From Owenia fusiformis (Eukaryota > Annelida > Polychaeta > Sabellida > Oweniidae), in contig CAIIXF020000424.1 of assembly GCA_903813345.2 (NCBI GenBank), positions 1 through 64,000 of the forward strand: DNA of 64,000 nucleotides. Direction: 5' to 3'. The notes beneath the pieces are model-generated. The model was not told the origin of the DNA, did no database searches, and was given only the letters and a program-made list of their open reading frames with translations. Of the stretch, positions 32,501 to 44,826 are shown piece after piece. Every line of letters starts with the position of its first letter. The stretch's first letter is position 1. A program made the position numbers and the translations under genes.

Positions 32501-35500
32501 AGTCTCTTCAACATTTTCTGTTAATGTAGTAGGACGAAGCTGTTTTTCAGCGGTGTCAACCTGTGACAGAATATCCTCACTAGTTGTTACATCTGTTACC
32601 AGATCTGCAGGTCCTTCTAATGTCTCCTTGACTTCAACTTGTTCCAAGACATCCTTAGTTTGAGTTGTTGGTCTTTGCTCCTTTTCTGCAGTCACAACAG
32701 TTGTTAAGATTTGATCCATTATTGGTTCAGCAGTTACCAGATCCTCTGGTCCTTGCATTGTTTCTTTCACTTCAATGGTTTCTAATACATCAGATGTTTG
32801 TGTAGAAGGTCTCAGAATTTTCTCTGCAACATCTACTTCTATTGGTGTATCAGCTACCTCGGTTTGTTCAGGTGATTTTTCTCTGGGTACTTCATCAGTT
32901 TCTGCTATGGCTACAGTTTCTTCTACATCTGTAACTTTAGTTGAAGGTCTTAACTGTATTTCAGCTACATCAGCAGTTGAGGGAATGTCTTCACTTACAG
33001 GCTCTGCAGTAACAAGATCCTCAGGACCTTCTATTGTTTGTTTAACTTCAACAATTTCTTCAACATCCCCTGCCTGTGTAGTTGGTCTCATCTGTTTTTC
33101 AGCAGTATCTACCTCCACTGGTATTTCATCACCCTCTAGTTGTTCAGGAGATTTAGCTCTGGCTGCTGCCTCAGCCTCAGATATGGGTATTGTTTCTTCA
33201 ACCTGTCCAACCTTAGCTGAAGGTCTGAATTCAGTATCTGCAGTGTCAACTTGTGATGGTATATCTTCTGTTATTGGCTCTGCAGTTTCTGTGTCTGATG
33301 GTCCCTGTTCTATTTCTTTTATGTCTACAATCTCCTCAATTTTCATTGTTTGAGTAGCAGGTCGCTGCTGCTTTTCAGCAGTATCAACAGATATAGCTAT
33401 TTCATCTGTTACTGGTTCAGCAGTAACTAGATCCTCTGGTCCCTGTTCAATTTCCTTTATCACAATAGTTTCCTCAATCTTTTCAGCTTGAGTTGCAGGC
33501 CTATCCTGTTTTGCAGCAATATCAACCTCAGATGGAATATCTTCAGTAGTTGGCTCTGCTGTAACAGTTTCCTGTGGTCCCTCACTTATTTCTTTTATAG
33601 TTATTGTTTCTTCAACACCTGTTGTTTGAGTTGATGGCCGCAGTTGTTTCTCTGCAGTATCAACTTGAGATGGAATATCTTCAGTTATTGGTTCTGCAGT
33701 GATTGTTTCATCTGGGCCAGTTTCAGTTTCTTTGACAACTACAATCTCTTCAACTGAGCTTGTTTGTGTTGTCGGTCTTAGTATTTTATCAGCTGTATCA
33801 ACTTTGGATAGTATTTCCTCCTGTCCAGGTTCTGCAAAAAATGTATCCTCTGGTCCACTCTCAGTGTCAGAGATATTGATGACTTCTTCAACATTTTCAG
33901 TTTGAGTGATCGGCCTTTGCTGTTTATCAGCCATATCAGTTTCAGTTGGTATATCCTCTGTAGTTGTCTCTGCTGTTACAGTATCTTCTGGACCTGTTTC
34001 TGTTTCTTTGATATCTACCAATTCTTCAACACTTTTGGTTAAAGTTGTAGGCCTTAGCTGTTTCTCAGCCTGATCAACTTCAGATGGTATATCTTCAGTG
34101 ACTGGTTCTGCTTCAACAGTGTCATCTGGTCCTTTTTCAGTTTCCTTGACATCAACTATTTCCTCAACATCATCAGTTCTAGTTGATGGTCTGTGCATAA
34201 GGTCAGCTTGGACTACTTCAGAAGGTACATCAGCAGTACCAGGTTCTTCATATTTGATGTCATCTGGTCCTACTTCAGTTTCCTTCACAGCAATCACTTC
34301 TTCAACCTTATCAGTTTGAGTGGTTGGTCTTAGCTGCTTATCTGCTGTATCAACCTCAGATGGTATATCTTCAGTTGTGGGTTCAGCTAAGACTGTATCT
34401 TCGGGTCCACTCTCTGTATCAGAAATACTAACGTCTTCTTGAACCTTTTCTATTTTAGTGACAGGCCTATCTTGTTGATCTGCCTGATCAACTTCAACTG
34501 GTGTTTCTTCAGTTATTGGCTCTGCTGTAATAGTATCATCTGGACCAACTGTAGTCTCCTTAATATCCACTACTTCCTCAACATCTTTAGTTAATGTTGT
34601 AGGTCTGTGATGTTTATCAGCTTCACCAACTTCAGAGGGAATTACTTCTTCTCCTGGTTGGTCATAAAATGTATCCTCAGGACCACTCTCAGTATCTGAT
34701 ATCTTGTTGATTTCCTCAACATCTTCTGTTTGGGTAGTTGGTCTCAGTTGTTTTTCTGCAGTATCAACTTCAGAGGGAATTTCCTCTGTTGTTGTCTCAG
34801 CAGTAACAGTGTCACTTGGACCTGTTTCAGTCTCCTTAATGTCCACAAGTTCCTCAACACTCTTTGTTAAGGTAGTTGGTCTAAGCTGCTTTTCAGCAGT
34901 ATCAACTTCACTTGGTATTTCATCAGTGACTGGTTCGTCTGTCACTGTATCATCAGGACCTACAGTGGTCTCTTTAATATCAACAACTTCTTCAACCTTT
35001 TGAGTCTCAGTGATTGGCCTTTCCTCTTTATCTGCAGTATCTACCTCTTTTGGTATTATCTCAGTGCCAGATTCATCATAGAAAGTATCATCAGGGCCAA
35101 CATTGGTTTCTGCAACTGAAACAACTTCTTCAACTTTCTCAGTTTGAGTTGTAGGCCTAAGCTGTTTTTCAGCTTGATCAACCTCTACTGGAATCTCTTC
35201 TGTAATTGGTTCTGCTGTTTCGGTGTCATCAGGTCCAATCTCAGTCTCTTTGACCTCAATAACCTCTTCCACCTTTTCTGTTTTTGTTGTTGGTCTTAAT
35301 TGCTTTTCTGCTGTGTCAACTTCAACTGGTGTTTCCTCAGTTAATGGTTCAGCTGTGACTGTGTCATCAGGGCCTTCATCAGTCTCTTTGATGGCAATAA
35401 CTTCTTCAACATTCTCAGTTTTGGTGGTTGGTCTGTCATGCTTCTCTGCATGGTCTACTTCACTTATAATATCCTCTGTCCCTGGTTCATCATAGCTTAC

Positions 35501-38500
35501 ATCACTTGGTCCAACTTGAGTCTCTTTAATTGTGATTATTTCTTCAACTTCACTGGTTTGAGTAGCTGGTCTTAATTGCTTTTCTGCAGTGTCAACTTCA
35601 GAGGTAATATCTTCTGTTGTTGTCTCATCGGTAATAGTGTCACTTGGACCTGTCTCAGTCTCCTTTATATCAACAAGTTCCTCAACACTCTTTGTTAAGG
35701 TAGTTGGTCTAAGCTGCTTTTCAGCAGTATCAACTTCACTCGGTATTTCATCAGTTAAAGGTTCTTCTGTGACTGTATCATCAGGCCCTGGGGCAGTTTC
35801 TTTAACTTCAATGAGTTCTTCAACATCGCCAGCCTGTGTGGTAGGTCTTAATTGCTTGTGGGCTGTATCTACCATTGATAGGATTTCCTCTTCAATAGGT
35901 TCAGCATAAAATGTATCATCAGGCCCAATCAGGGTCTCTTTGACATCAATCACCTCTTCAACTTTCTGAGTCTGTGTTGTTGGTCTTAGTTGCTTCTCAG
36001 CAGTGTCAACCTCAGTTGGAATGTCTTCTGTACCTGCCTCAGATGTCACAGTTTCTGTTGGACCTTCTGAAATTTCTTTAATCTCAACACCTTCCTCAAC
36101 TATTTCTACTTGGGTAGAGGGTTTGGGTATCTTACCTGCTTTAACAACTTCAGATGGAACATCTTGGGTTTCAGGTGCAGCAGTTACCGTCTCTGCAGGA
36201 CCCTCTGTGGTTTGAGTTACCTCTACAGTCTCCTCAACATTTACTACCATGGTTGTTGGCCTCTGGTCTTTTTCAGCTGTGTCAACCTTAGAGGGTATCT
36301 CCTCAGTAACGGGTTCAGCAGTTACAAGATCATCTGGACCCTCAGTAGTTATTTTCACCTCAATGGTTTCTTCAACCTTTTGCACCAGTGTGGTTGGTCG
36401 TAGCTCTGCTCCAGCTTTGTCAACCTCAGAAGGAATTTCATCAGTCAGTGGTTCAGCAGTCACGGTATCTGAAGGACCTTCGGTGACCTCTTTAACATCA
36501 ACGATTTCTTGAACATCGCTGACTAGGGTAGTTGGCCTTTGCTCTTTACCAGCTGTATCTACTTCAGATGGTATTTCCTCAGTCAGTGGCTCTGCTGTCT
36601 CAGTGTCAGCTGGTCCCTCAACAATCTCTTTCACTTCAACAGTTTCTTCAACATTGTCAGTTAAAGTTGTTGGGCGCAGTTGTTTTTCAGCTGTATCTAC
36701 TTCACTAGGAATCTCATCTGTGATTGGCTCACTTGTAACAGTATCTTCTGGACCTTCCATTATTTCCTTGATCTCAACACCTTCTTCAACAATTAACGTT
36801 TGTGTTGTGGGTCTCAACTGTTTCTCCGCAGTATCGACCTCAGATGGGATATCCTCTGTAGTGGTATCAGCAGTTATTGTGTCAGCTGGGCCTTCTGTGG
36901 TTTCTTTTATGTCAACACCTTCTTCAACTATAACAGTTTGAGTTGAAGGTCGTTCCTGTTTCTCAGCAGTATCCACTTGAGATGGAATCTCATCCTCAAC
37001 AGGCTCAGCAGTGACTAGGTCATCTGGTCCTTGTGAGATTTCTTTAACTTCAACAACCTCCTCTATTTTCTCAGTTTGTGTAGTTGGTCTTTCAACCTTT
37101 TCAGCTGGTTCAAGTTCCATAGGTATGTATTCCTCTTGTGTCTCACCAGTTGCAGTAGCCTCAACTTCTTCTGTTTGTTTAACTTCCACCAACTCCTCAA
37201 CCTTGTCAGTCTGTGTGGTTGGTCTCAATTGTCTTTCAGCTTGGTCTACTTCAGATGGAATTTCATCAACTGGTGCCAATTCAGGAGATTTTTCTTTGGC
37301 AGTTTCACCTGTTTCCTTTATCTCCACTTCTTCTGATACATGTGTTGCTTGTGTAGTTGGTCTTTCTAGTTTCTCAGCTGGTTCAAGTTCCATCGGGATC
37401 ATCTCCTCTTGGGTTGTTCCTGTTGCTGTAACCTCAACCTCCTCTGTTTCCTTTACAACAACTATCTCCTCAATTTTATCAGTTTGGGTTGTTGGTCTGA
37501 GTTGCTTTTCAGCTTGTTCAACTTCAGATGGAATTTCCTCTCTTGGAGCTAATTCAGGGGATTTTTCCTTAGCTGTTTCACCCGCCTCTTTTATTTCCAC
37601 CTCTTCAGATACTTGAGTAGTTTGGGTGGTAGGCCTTTCCAATTTTTCAGCTGGTTCAAGTTCCATAGGAATAAATTCCTCTTGGGTTGATCCAGAAGCA
37701 GTAGCTTCAACTTCTTCAGTTTCCTTTACAGCAACTACTTCTTCCACTTTATCAGTTTGGGTTGTTGGTCTGAATTGCTTTTCAGCTTGTTCAACTTCAG
37801 ATGGGGTTTCCTCTGTGGGAGCTAATTCAGGAGACTTTTCTTTAGCTGTTTCACCAGCCTCTTTTATTTCCACCTCTTCAGATACATGTGTAGCTTGGGT
37901 GGTAGGTCTTTCCAACTTTTCAGCAGGTTCAAGTTCCATAGGAATAAACTCCTCTTGGGTTGATCCAGAAGCAGTAGCTTCAACTTCTTCAGTTTGTTGT
38001 ACATCAACCACCTCTTCAACTTTGTCAGTCTGTGTGCTTGGACGAGGTTGTTTTTCAGCTTGGTCTACTTCTGATGGAATTTCATCAGCTGGGGCTAGTT
38101 CAGGGGACTTCTCCTTAGCTGTTTCAAGAGTTTCCTTCACCTCTACCTCCTCAGACACTTGTTCCACAAGAGTAGTTGGTTGAGGTTCTTTCTTAGCTGG
38201 TTCCATCTCCATTGGTATAAATTCTTCTTGGGTTGAACCTGAAGCTGTTGCAGCAACACTCTCCGCTTCTTTGACATCCACTGCTTCAACAACTTGTTGT
38301 ACTTGCATCTGTGGTCTATCATGCTTTTCAGCTAGATCAGTTTCATCTGGTATTTCATCTGCACTTGTTAATTCTGGAGATGTCTCCTTTGATTTATCCT
38401 TTGTTTCAGTTAGATCAATGGATTCCTCCAAAGCAGATACAAGAGTGGTTGGTCTTACTGCTTTTTCTGCAGTTTCTAGTGTAAGAGAAATCTCGCCAGG

Positions 38501-38865
38501 AAGAACTGCTGCGGATACCTCCTGTTGGGGAGTTTCAGTGATTTCTTGTTCCTCAACTGTTGCTTTCTGCAGCCCAAATTCCACAGTCTGTTGTTGTGTC
38601 ACCTGAGTGTCAGTTTGAATTTGAACCTCCTGTGTATATTGTGCAGTCTCAGCAACTTCGTGCTTGGTTTGAATTGTGATCTCTTCTGTGAAGCGTTCTT
38701 CTGGAAATTCAGTAGCTATCTGTTTCTGTAGGCTTTTCATTTGTTCAACAAATGCTTGAGTTTTTTCGACAAAGTCTTCATCCTCTACTGGTGTTGGTTC
38801 AGGAGGTGATGTGATGGAACGATCAGTGGCTGAAGCTTCCTCACTATCCTGCACATACTCATATG
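29548..38865 (-). CDS. Exon 33: 9.3-kb exon of acidic 46-residue spring repeats ending in an Ig
   Basis: A single open exon of 9,318 bases (about 3,105 codons), phase 1 to phase 1, acceptor TATTGCAG, donor GTGAGA. After a short lead (YEYVQDSEEASATDRS) it holds about 57 copies of an acidic 46-residue unit of the type EVDTAEKQLRPTTQT, then VEE(V/T)V(D/E)VKET, then GP(D/S)DTVTAEP. Near the end are three 33-residue units (ELEIPEPVEKKY...FKET...), a Gln-rich stretch and one Ig (APFYTTTLTDQTVKDGAQVL, PEITWYVDSVELKPSPDIKI, FPEDEGEYMVQATNPAGTCE). Composition (Glu, Thr, Val, Pro; one RPTT turn per unit) indicates an extensible disordered spring like titin PEVK, but more acidic. An exon this long is exceptional. 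Confidence 0.92.
29897..30180 (-). repeat. Three 33-residue repeats before the exon 33 Ig
   Basis: Units of the form F(E/D)T(V/I)E(I/L)EIPEPVEKK(Y), then TE(Q/K)VFKET(V/L), GPRER/APKER, repeated three times. More basic and possibly helical compared with the acidic 46-residue repeats. Confidence 0.82.
30730..38470 (-). repeat. About 57 copies of a 46-residue (138-base) acidic repeat
   Basis: I counted RPTT-type turns (RPTT, RPST, RPAT, RPIT and similar), one per unit, to about 57. In the 5' part two unit types alternate (SEVEQAEKQxRPTTQTDKVE and EFIPMELEPAEKLERPTTQ). In the middle and 3' part a single type prevails. Confidence 0.85.
31190..32440 (-). repeat. Nine near-identical consecutive 138-base units inside exon 33
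   Basis: The unit (SVVVTAEKQLRPTTKTEDV, then ETVE(V/I)KET(L/F)EGPAETVTDV) recurs at exact 138-base spacing, for example near 31279, 31417, 31555 and on to 32383. These copies are far more alike than the other 46-residue units, a local homogenised tract. Confidence 0.88.
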
Positions 38866-39070
38866 CTGCAATAAACAAAATGACACAAAATGACATGTTA
38901 AAGTCATTAAAACTAAACTGAGTGATTGCTTATTTTATTACTTGGTTTGATTTAATTTTCTGATTATTTAATATCTGAGAACTTCTTTTAAAATAAATCC
39001 CGAAATATGAAAATGTAACTTCTTTTTAGTTTTTATAATTGCATTTTAAACAGAGCTTGTAAGAACTTAC

Positions 39071-39670
39071 AGTCAACAGTTAGGTAGCAGGTAGTGACTG
39101 CTGTACCATGTGGGAACTCAGCCTCACATCTGTATTCACCAGTATCCTGGGGGAACACCTCAACAATCTTCATGATACATTCACCAGTCTCAGAGATGTA
39201 TCTAAGCTGGAAGTCAGGGGTCTCCTCTACCACTTTATTGTCATGGAACCATGTAATGGTTGGAACTGGTCTTGCCCTTGAGCTGATTGAGCATCTGAAC
39301 GTTACCTCATCTCCATCCATTACCTTCAACTGTGGCTCAAGTTTAGATATAAACTCAGGGATCGTTGGGTGAGGCTCGTCTACTTCATCTTCAGATGCAG
39401 ATACCAACATCTCCATAGACTGTCTATGTGTAACATCTGCCTCTACAATAGGTTTCTGCTCAAGGATTTCAATCTCCATCCTAGAGCCAGCTGGTTGAGC
39501 CTCAGTACTGATCTCCTTTGTGACTGTTTGAATGTCAGTGGGCTGGGTACCTTCGTGTGTGATGGTCATTGTCTCTGTAAAGCTAGATTTCTCTTCTATG
39601 GTTATAGGAGTATGTGTGGTGGTGATCTCTGTTGTAGTTTTTGTCTCAGTTGTGGATGTGATTTCTTCAG
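39071..39670 (-). CDS. Exon 32: Thr/Glu-rich linker and complete Ig domain
   Basis: The first ~100 residues are Thr/Glu/Ile-rich (EEITSTTETKTTTEITTTHT, MEIEILEQKPIVEADVTHRQ), a lead-in to the acidic repeats downstream. The Ig follows: IPEFISKLEPQLKVMDGDEV, TFRCSISSRARPVPTITWFH, then VFPQDTGEYRCEAEFPHGTA. Both Cys are present. Phase 1 to phase 1, donor GTAAGT. Confidence 0.88.
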
Positions 39671-40139
39671 CTGTAAATGAAGATTACTTAATGTGTGTAT
39701 TTATGTAAATAAACATAAAGCAAGAAATGAAGCTAGGCTGGGTAGAATAATATCTGATTTAGTAGCACATTATACATATAGATTCACATACTGATATCCA
39801 CTAATAGGGACACAATTTATCTTACTGGAACCACCTTAATGATTTAACAGACATGAAAAAGTGTTACAATTAGTTAATCTAATTCTGTTAAGTAAACTAC
39901 AAATATCTGTTCTGACTATAATCCTGATTTTCATGACTTGAAATTTAACATTTTAGTTTACATTATATCCTAGTATTAATTCTATATTCTAGAATTCTAA
40001 TTTTAGAAATATTGTATAGTTATGAATTGTATTGTGAAATGGTAAAAACATTTGGACAAACGGTAGCGGACAAACAACACACAAACACTTAGAGGAAGGA
40101 AAAAAAGGGAAATTGTACAGAAGAACATGTAGAACTTAC

Positions 40140-40526
40140 TCTCAACAACAAGGGTACAGCTGGTTGAAGTTGTACCATACTTGTTACTGGCAGTACACAT
40201 GTATTCACCCTGGTCTTCAGGGAATACTTCAATAATAACCAATGAGCTACTGCCCTGTTCAACATCAATGCTGACTTCAAAGTCAGAGCTAGTTGTGATC
40301 TTTTGGCGATTATAGTACCAATTGATTTCCGGGGATGGTTTACCAACAAAGTTGACTTGGAAGGTGACACGATCCCCATCCTTAGCGATGATAGGTTTAA
40401 GTTTGGAGGTGAAACGAGGTGGTTCATCAGGTGCAACCTGGGTTGGTTCTGGGGCTTTAACAGCTTTGACTACAGTTTCCAAGGGTTGTTTTTCACGTTC
40501 AAGTTCTATTCTAGCAGTGGATGTGG
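40140..40526 (-). CDS. Exon 31: linker and complete Ig domain
   Basis: After a charged linker (TARIELEREKQPLETVVKAV), the Ig reads PPRFTSKLKPIIAKDGDRVT, FQVNFVGKPSPEINWYYNRQ, then VFPEDQGEYMCTASNKYGTT. First Cys replaced (FQVNF), second present. Phase 1 to phase 1, donor GTAAGT. Confidence 0.88.
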
Positions 40527-40883
40527 CTAGAAGAAACACACAGATAGGTGGTCAACTAATGGAAGGAAACTATAAGGGCTTTTACATTAAGAGTTTTATA
40601 AGCATGTTGCCATTTCGTATTTTGCCATTTCAAATCCTGTTTTGCTTGACATAATTAAATATGTTCCATCAATCCTCATTTACCCCTAAGGCTTGTGAAA
40701 TTAGGATATAACTATAATTGGTATTTCTAAAAGCAAGTCCTTCATACAAAAGGAATTTAAATAAATATACATTGAGCTATCTGACTAAGTGACAGTATCA
40801 CATCAGAGTGAAAGAAGACTAGCTTACAAAACACACCATAGAAAGAATTCAGTTAACAGACATTTTAAGATTACATGCCTTAC

Positions 40884-41101
40884 CTTGAACATTCAGTGTT
40901 GTCTTAGTAACTGCAGTACCAGCTGTATTGACAGCTTTACATGTGTATTCCCCAGCATCCTCACAAGTGGCTCTATGTATGATCAACACAGACACATTTT
41001 TGATGTATGTCACCTCTATGTCCTTGGATGGGAGAATTTCAACATCATTCACATACCATTTGGTCTCAGGTTCTGGATTACCAATTGAGGTACATGTGAA
41101 T
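40884..41101 (-). CDS. Exon 30: second part of an Ig domain (218-base exon class)
   Basis: FTCTSIGNPEPETKWYVNDV, EILPSKDIEVTYIKNVSVLI, IHRATCEDAGEYTCKAVNTA, GTAVTKTTLNVQG. Both Ig cysteines and DAGEYTC are present. Phase 2 in, phase 1 out, donor GTAAGG. Confidence 0.88.
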
Positions 41102-41357
41102 CTGAAAAAATTAAAGTTATGTCAAATCAATAATTAATGTGCTGTCATATTAGTGTACCATGCTCCATGAACTAACACAGACTAACAACAAGGCCAAAGA
41201 CAGTCATAACATTTTTTAGAACATCACTTGGACATCAAATATATTTTGGCAATTAATCTTCATCCATTAATTGTTCTGGTACTTTTTACATTTGGAATCA
41301 TTTTCGTGAAAAATAATTTATGGGAATGCATGTTAAAGTGTTTAAGACTGAACTTAC

Positions 41358-41466
41358 TTGATGGGTTCTCCTTCATTCACTTCACTCCTAGGAAGAAGTG
41401 GTTCAGTAAACTGTGGTGGTTCCTCTTTCATCTTAGAATCAATTGTAACCTGTGCTTCCTCTGGTA
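41358..41466 (-). CDS. Exon 29: linker and first part of an Ig domain
   Basis: PEEAQVTIDSKMKEEPPQFT, EPLLPRSEVNEGEPI. The PPQFTEPL A-strand and NEGEP turn begin an Ig finished in exon 30. Phase 1 to phase 2, donor GTAAGT. Confidence 0.85.
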
Positions 41467-41780
41467 CTGGAATAGCAACACAAGCAGAATACACAATATT
41501 TCTTCAGCTAGTTAAACTAAACTATATGAGCTTAAACACAGAAGTGCTGTAGTAGATAGATAGTAGATAGATAGTAAGATAGTAGGAATAATATGTTCCA
41601 ACTAAATTTGATGGATTTAAGGATTGATTTATAGCTTCAAGTACTTTTCTATTTCCCTCAATTTGTATAACACATCACACTACCTATTAAAATGCATGGT
41701 TTCTCTATGATTTTACGTTTTATGTTTCTCTAATTTCCTATCATTGTATGCCATACTATGTATATGGTATCAATACTTAC
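41467..41780. other. Intron between exons 28 and 29 with a GATA-type microsatellite
   Basis: A short (GATA/GTAGATA)n microsatellite occupies about 41551-41590. Nothing else is seen. Confidence 0.6.
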
Positions 41781-42599
41781 ATCTTACAACCAGGTTAGCT
41801 GTTACTTTGGCAACTCCTACTGGGTTAGTAGCTTTGACTGAATATACACCTTCATCATCAGGCATCACATCACAGATCCTACACACACTCTCTCCAGTTG
41901 TTTTATTGTATGTAATCTCAAAATCAGGAGGGGAGTCCTCTATCAGTTGGTCATCTTTGTACCATGTAACTTCAGGCATTGGAGAGCCTGTGACCACACA
42001 CTTCATAATCACTTCATCTCCATCAACTACAACTTGCGGTTGAATGGGTTCAGTAAATTTAGGTGGCTGGTCAACAGCTTTGGATAATACCTCCAAGATG
42101 CGTTTAGCCTCATCTTCAACTTCAATTGATTCAGGGCTAGGCTCTTTCACAGGCTCTGGTTTTCTCGCAGGTGGAGCCTCTTTCACTGGCTCTTTAACTG
42201 GCTCGGGGATTGCTTCCTTGATTGGTTCTGGTTTCTTTTGAGTTAGTGAAACAGTTTTGGTTTCCACCATTGTCACTGGTTCTTTAGGGGGCTCCTTTAC
42301 AGTTAGTGAAGCCTCACAAACAGCCTTTCCAACAGGATTGGTGGCTACACATTTGTAAATACCTGAATCCTCTGGAATAGACTGTGGAATAGTCAGTCTT
42401 GTTATTCCTGTGTATTTATCATACACAATAACATGATCTGGACTTTTGTCAATACAGATGTTGTCCTTGAACCATGTGACCTCTGGCTGAGGGTTGCCCA
42501 TGACAATGGCCTCCAGAACGACATCTTCACCATCCTTAACCTCAATGGGTTCCAGTGGCTTCAGGAAGGTAGGTGGTTCTTCAACTGGCTTAACAGGTT
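41781..42599 (-). CDS. Exon 28: two Ig domains joined by a PEVK-like linker
   Basis: A 273-codon exon. First Ig: PPTFLKPLEPIEVKDGEDVV, then PEVTWFKDNICIDKSPDHVI and GIYKCVATNPVGKAVCEASL. The linker is genuinely PEVK-like, with repeated KEPVK, PEPIKEAIPEPVK and KPEPVKEPSPE, and is the most lysine-rich spring-like stretch in the window. Second Ig: PPKFTEPIQPQVVVDGDEVI, PEVTWYKDDQLIEDSPPDFE, then DEGVYSVKATNPVGVAKVTA. Phase 1 to phase 1, donor GTAAGT. Confidence 0.9.
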
Positions 42600-42924
42600 C
42601 TGAAGCAGTGAATATGATTAAAATGTAACATGTCAAAGACAATATGAAATTGAATTACTGAACATTTCATTTGTATTCTTCCATCATCAATGATTTATTT
42701 TATTTACCATGCAAATATCAATTGATCATTTCATGTATATACGTAAAAGTAACAAAAAATGATTTATTGGTCAACATGATCTGACATGCATAAAAATACA
42801 ATATTTTAACATTACTAGCACTATATGTATAAATCATACAACTTAATATCAATATCAATATTCTTATACTATCAATAGGTTGTGCCAAAAAAATAAAAAT
42901 AAATCATTTGTTTAATATACTCAC

Positions 42925-43142
42925 CATCTACATACATGACACAGTTGCTAATTGCTTCTCCCTTCTGGGACTCCACCTTACATTGATACTGGCCTGAATC
43001 CTCTGGGCTTACATCATGTATAGTGAGGACACTCTTCTCATCCTCTAGTGTGATCTCATAGTGAGGAGAAGGTTGGATCTCAAACCCATTCACATACCAT
43101 GTGATCTTGGGTGGAGGTAAGGCATGGACTAGACACTCAAGT
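42925..43142 (-). CDS. Exon 27: second part of an Ig domain (218-base exon class)
   Basis: LECLVHALPPPKITWYVNGF, EIQPSPHYEITLEDEKSVLT, IHDVSPEDSGQYQCKVESQK, GEAISNCVMYVDG. Both Ig cysteine positions are filled. Phase 2 in, phase 1 out, donor GTGAGT. Pairs with exon 26. Confidence 0.88.
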
Positions 43143-43411
43143 CTGTAGGGGAAAAAAATTATACATATGTATATTTTAATACGAGAATTTCTGAATGTAA
43201 ATCAAACTAGGTTAATAGTCCACATATGATATGTCTATTCAAATCAATGTAAGCTCCAAGTATATGTAACACAATAAAATCTCCCAACATCTTTTCAGCC
43301 CAAAAATGAACTTCTAACAATTTTTGCTGGATCCCATTTTAACAAATGGTTTCATTATACAAGTACTTCACACTTCAAATCATCAATCATTCAGTAAGTG
43401 ATTCTACACAC

Positions 43412-43577
43412 CTAGCAGTCATCTTCTCAGGTACATGTACTTCAGGCTGTAATGGCTGTATGAAGAACTCATGTATGTTGACATGTTTGATGTCACGCTC
43501 AACCACCTTGATGTGTTCTGTAACAGTTGTACTGGTTACCTCATGAGGTGGGGGTAGCTCAACTAGCTTCTGGGAGG
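43412..43577 (-). CDS. Exon 26: linker and first part of an Ig domain
   Basis: SQKLVELPPPHEVTSTTVTE, HIKVVERDIKHVNIHEFFIQ, PLQPEVHVPEKMTA. A linker of about 33 residues precedes the Ig A strand (EFFIQPLQPEVHVPEKM). Phase 1 to phase 2, donor GTGTGT (weaker than average). Confidence 0.83.
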
Positions 43578-43749
43578 CTGCAGATTAAACAAAGAACAAT
43601 TATCAATCTTTCATATCTGTTTGACATAAAATTGGTCTGGGGCATATCTGTATATCCGTTTGACTGATTTTCCATGTGGCTTTATGTGATGCTTGAAAGA
43701 TTTCAGGGTATGAGCTATATTCAAGAAATAATAGAAATATAACACTTAC

Positions 43750-43967
43750 GGGCAACAATAAGTGTTGTCCTACATGTAGTCTCTCCCAGTTCATTCTCAG
43801 CCTTCAGTACATACTCTCCACTGTCAGTAGATGTGACACGCTGTATGATGAGGAATGTCTGTGAACCAGACACTTGGATCTCAAACTTGTCATTGGGGAC
43901 TATATCCATGCCATTCAACATCCATGTGAAACGTGGGGGTGGGTAGGCATCCACTTGAGCTTCCAAG
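43750..43967 (-). CDS. Exon 25: second part of an Ig domain (218-base exon class)
   Basis: LEAQVDAYPPPRFTWMLNGM, DIVPNDKFEIQVSGSQTFLI, IQRVTSTDSGEYVLKAENEL, GETTCRTTLIVA. Core Trp and DSGEY motif are present; the Cys at the second site is replaced by Leu (YVLKA). Phase 2 in, phase 1 out, donor GTAAGT. Confidence 0.88.
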
Positions 43968-44221
43968 CTATAAGAATTAAAAGTTAACTGTGTAAATTAC
44001 CCTAAATATTTTTAAAACATATATGTTACATATCTGATGAAAACTCTTAAAGTAAAGCATGATAACTATCTGTAATTCAATATTTTCTGATTGGTTTATA
44101 TTTGAATTAAATTAGTTTCTTATTTGGTTCAAACTGAGCATCGTTTTACGTCAGTTGACTAGCTAAATGTATTTGTATTTTTAAGACATGTATGTTAAAG
44201 TTATCCTATGTTTATACTTAC

Positions 44222-44300
44222 ATAGCTGTTTCACCTTCAATGACTTGCTTATCTGGGGAAAGAGCCTTGATAAACTCTGGTGGTTGTTCAAGTTTGGCCT
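44222..44300 (-). CDS. Exon 24: first part of an Ig domain
   Basis: A 79-base exon, phase 1 to phase 2: AKLEQPPEFIKALSPDKQVI, EGETA. It gives the A strand and the EGE turn of an Ig whose remainder is exon 25. The same short-then-218-base pairing is used by exons 26/27 and 29/30. Confidence 0.85.
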
Positions 44301-44684
44301 CTGAAATATACTTGTTATTTTAGTACATAGTATAATATTGATTCAAACATAGGTCTGAATTATGCAATTTCAAAGGGATGGTCAACTAGGTAATAGTCAT
44401 TTTCAGGATACGTTTGACAGTTTGTTTCCATTTGGTACATGAAAATGAACTTGCAATTGTTCTGATCTGTTTCAAATTTGTTCACATGAAACAGACATAG
44501 ACCTTGTTTGCATTGTGTAGACAGTCTTTCATTTCGCTATAACTTCACGACAGGTGTGCAAAGTATAATGATTTCAAGACCTATTCTATAAAAAGGATTA
44601 AGATTTCAATTAACTTAATTCCACACACCCTTCCTTTATGTATGTTTAACTTGAATAATTGTACTTAGTGGAATGTTAACTTAC

Positions 44685-44691
44685 CAGCCAT
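44685..44691 (-). other. Possible alternative first-exon start (ATG GCT G | GTAAGT)
   Basis: Inside the 44301-46673 intron a minus-strand ATG at 44689-44691 has a favourable context (A at -3, G at +4). Two codons plus one base later comes a consensus donor GTAAGT. The phase (1) fits exon 24, so a transcript starting here would read Met-Ala-Glu-Ala-Lys-Leu. No promoter element can be identified. A chance ATG next to a GTAAGT is the alternative. Confidence 0.25.
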
Positions 44692-44826
44692 GCTGTTGAC
44701 ACTCTAGGGACATGCTGCCAATCTCAGACAGGCAGCAAACAGGTGGCAGACAGGCAGGGGATACATGCTTCATGGTGAGACACTCATTGTTCAATGTTTC
44801 CAGGCAATACACATTACACACAACAT

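Noticed and set aside
31191-32663. Long plus-strand open frames opposite the 46-residue repeats
   Set aside because: They are reverse-complement shadows of the minus-strand repeats: same 138-base period, Ser/Val-rich composition from the reversed Glu/Thr codons, no splice structure.
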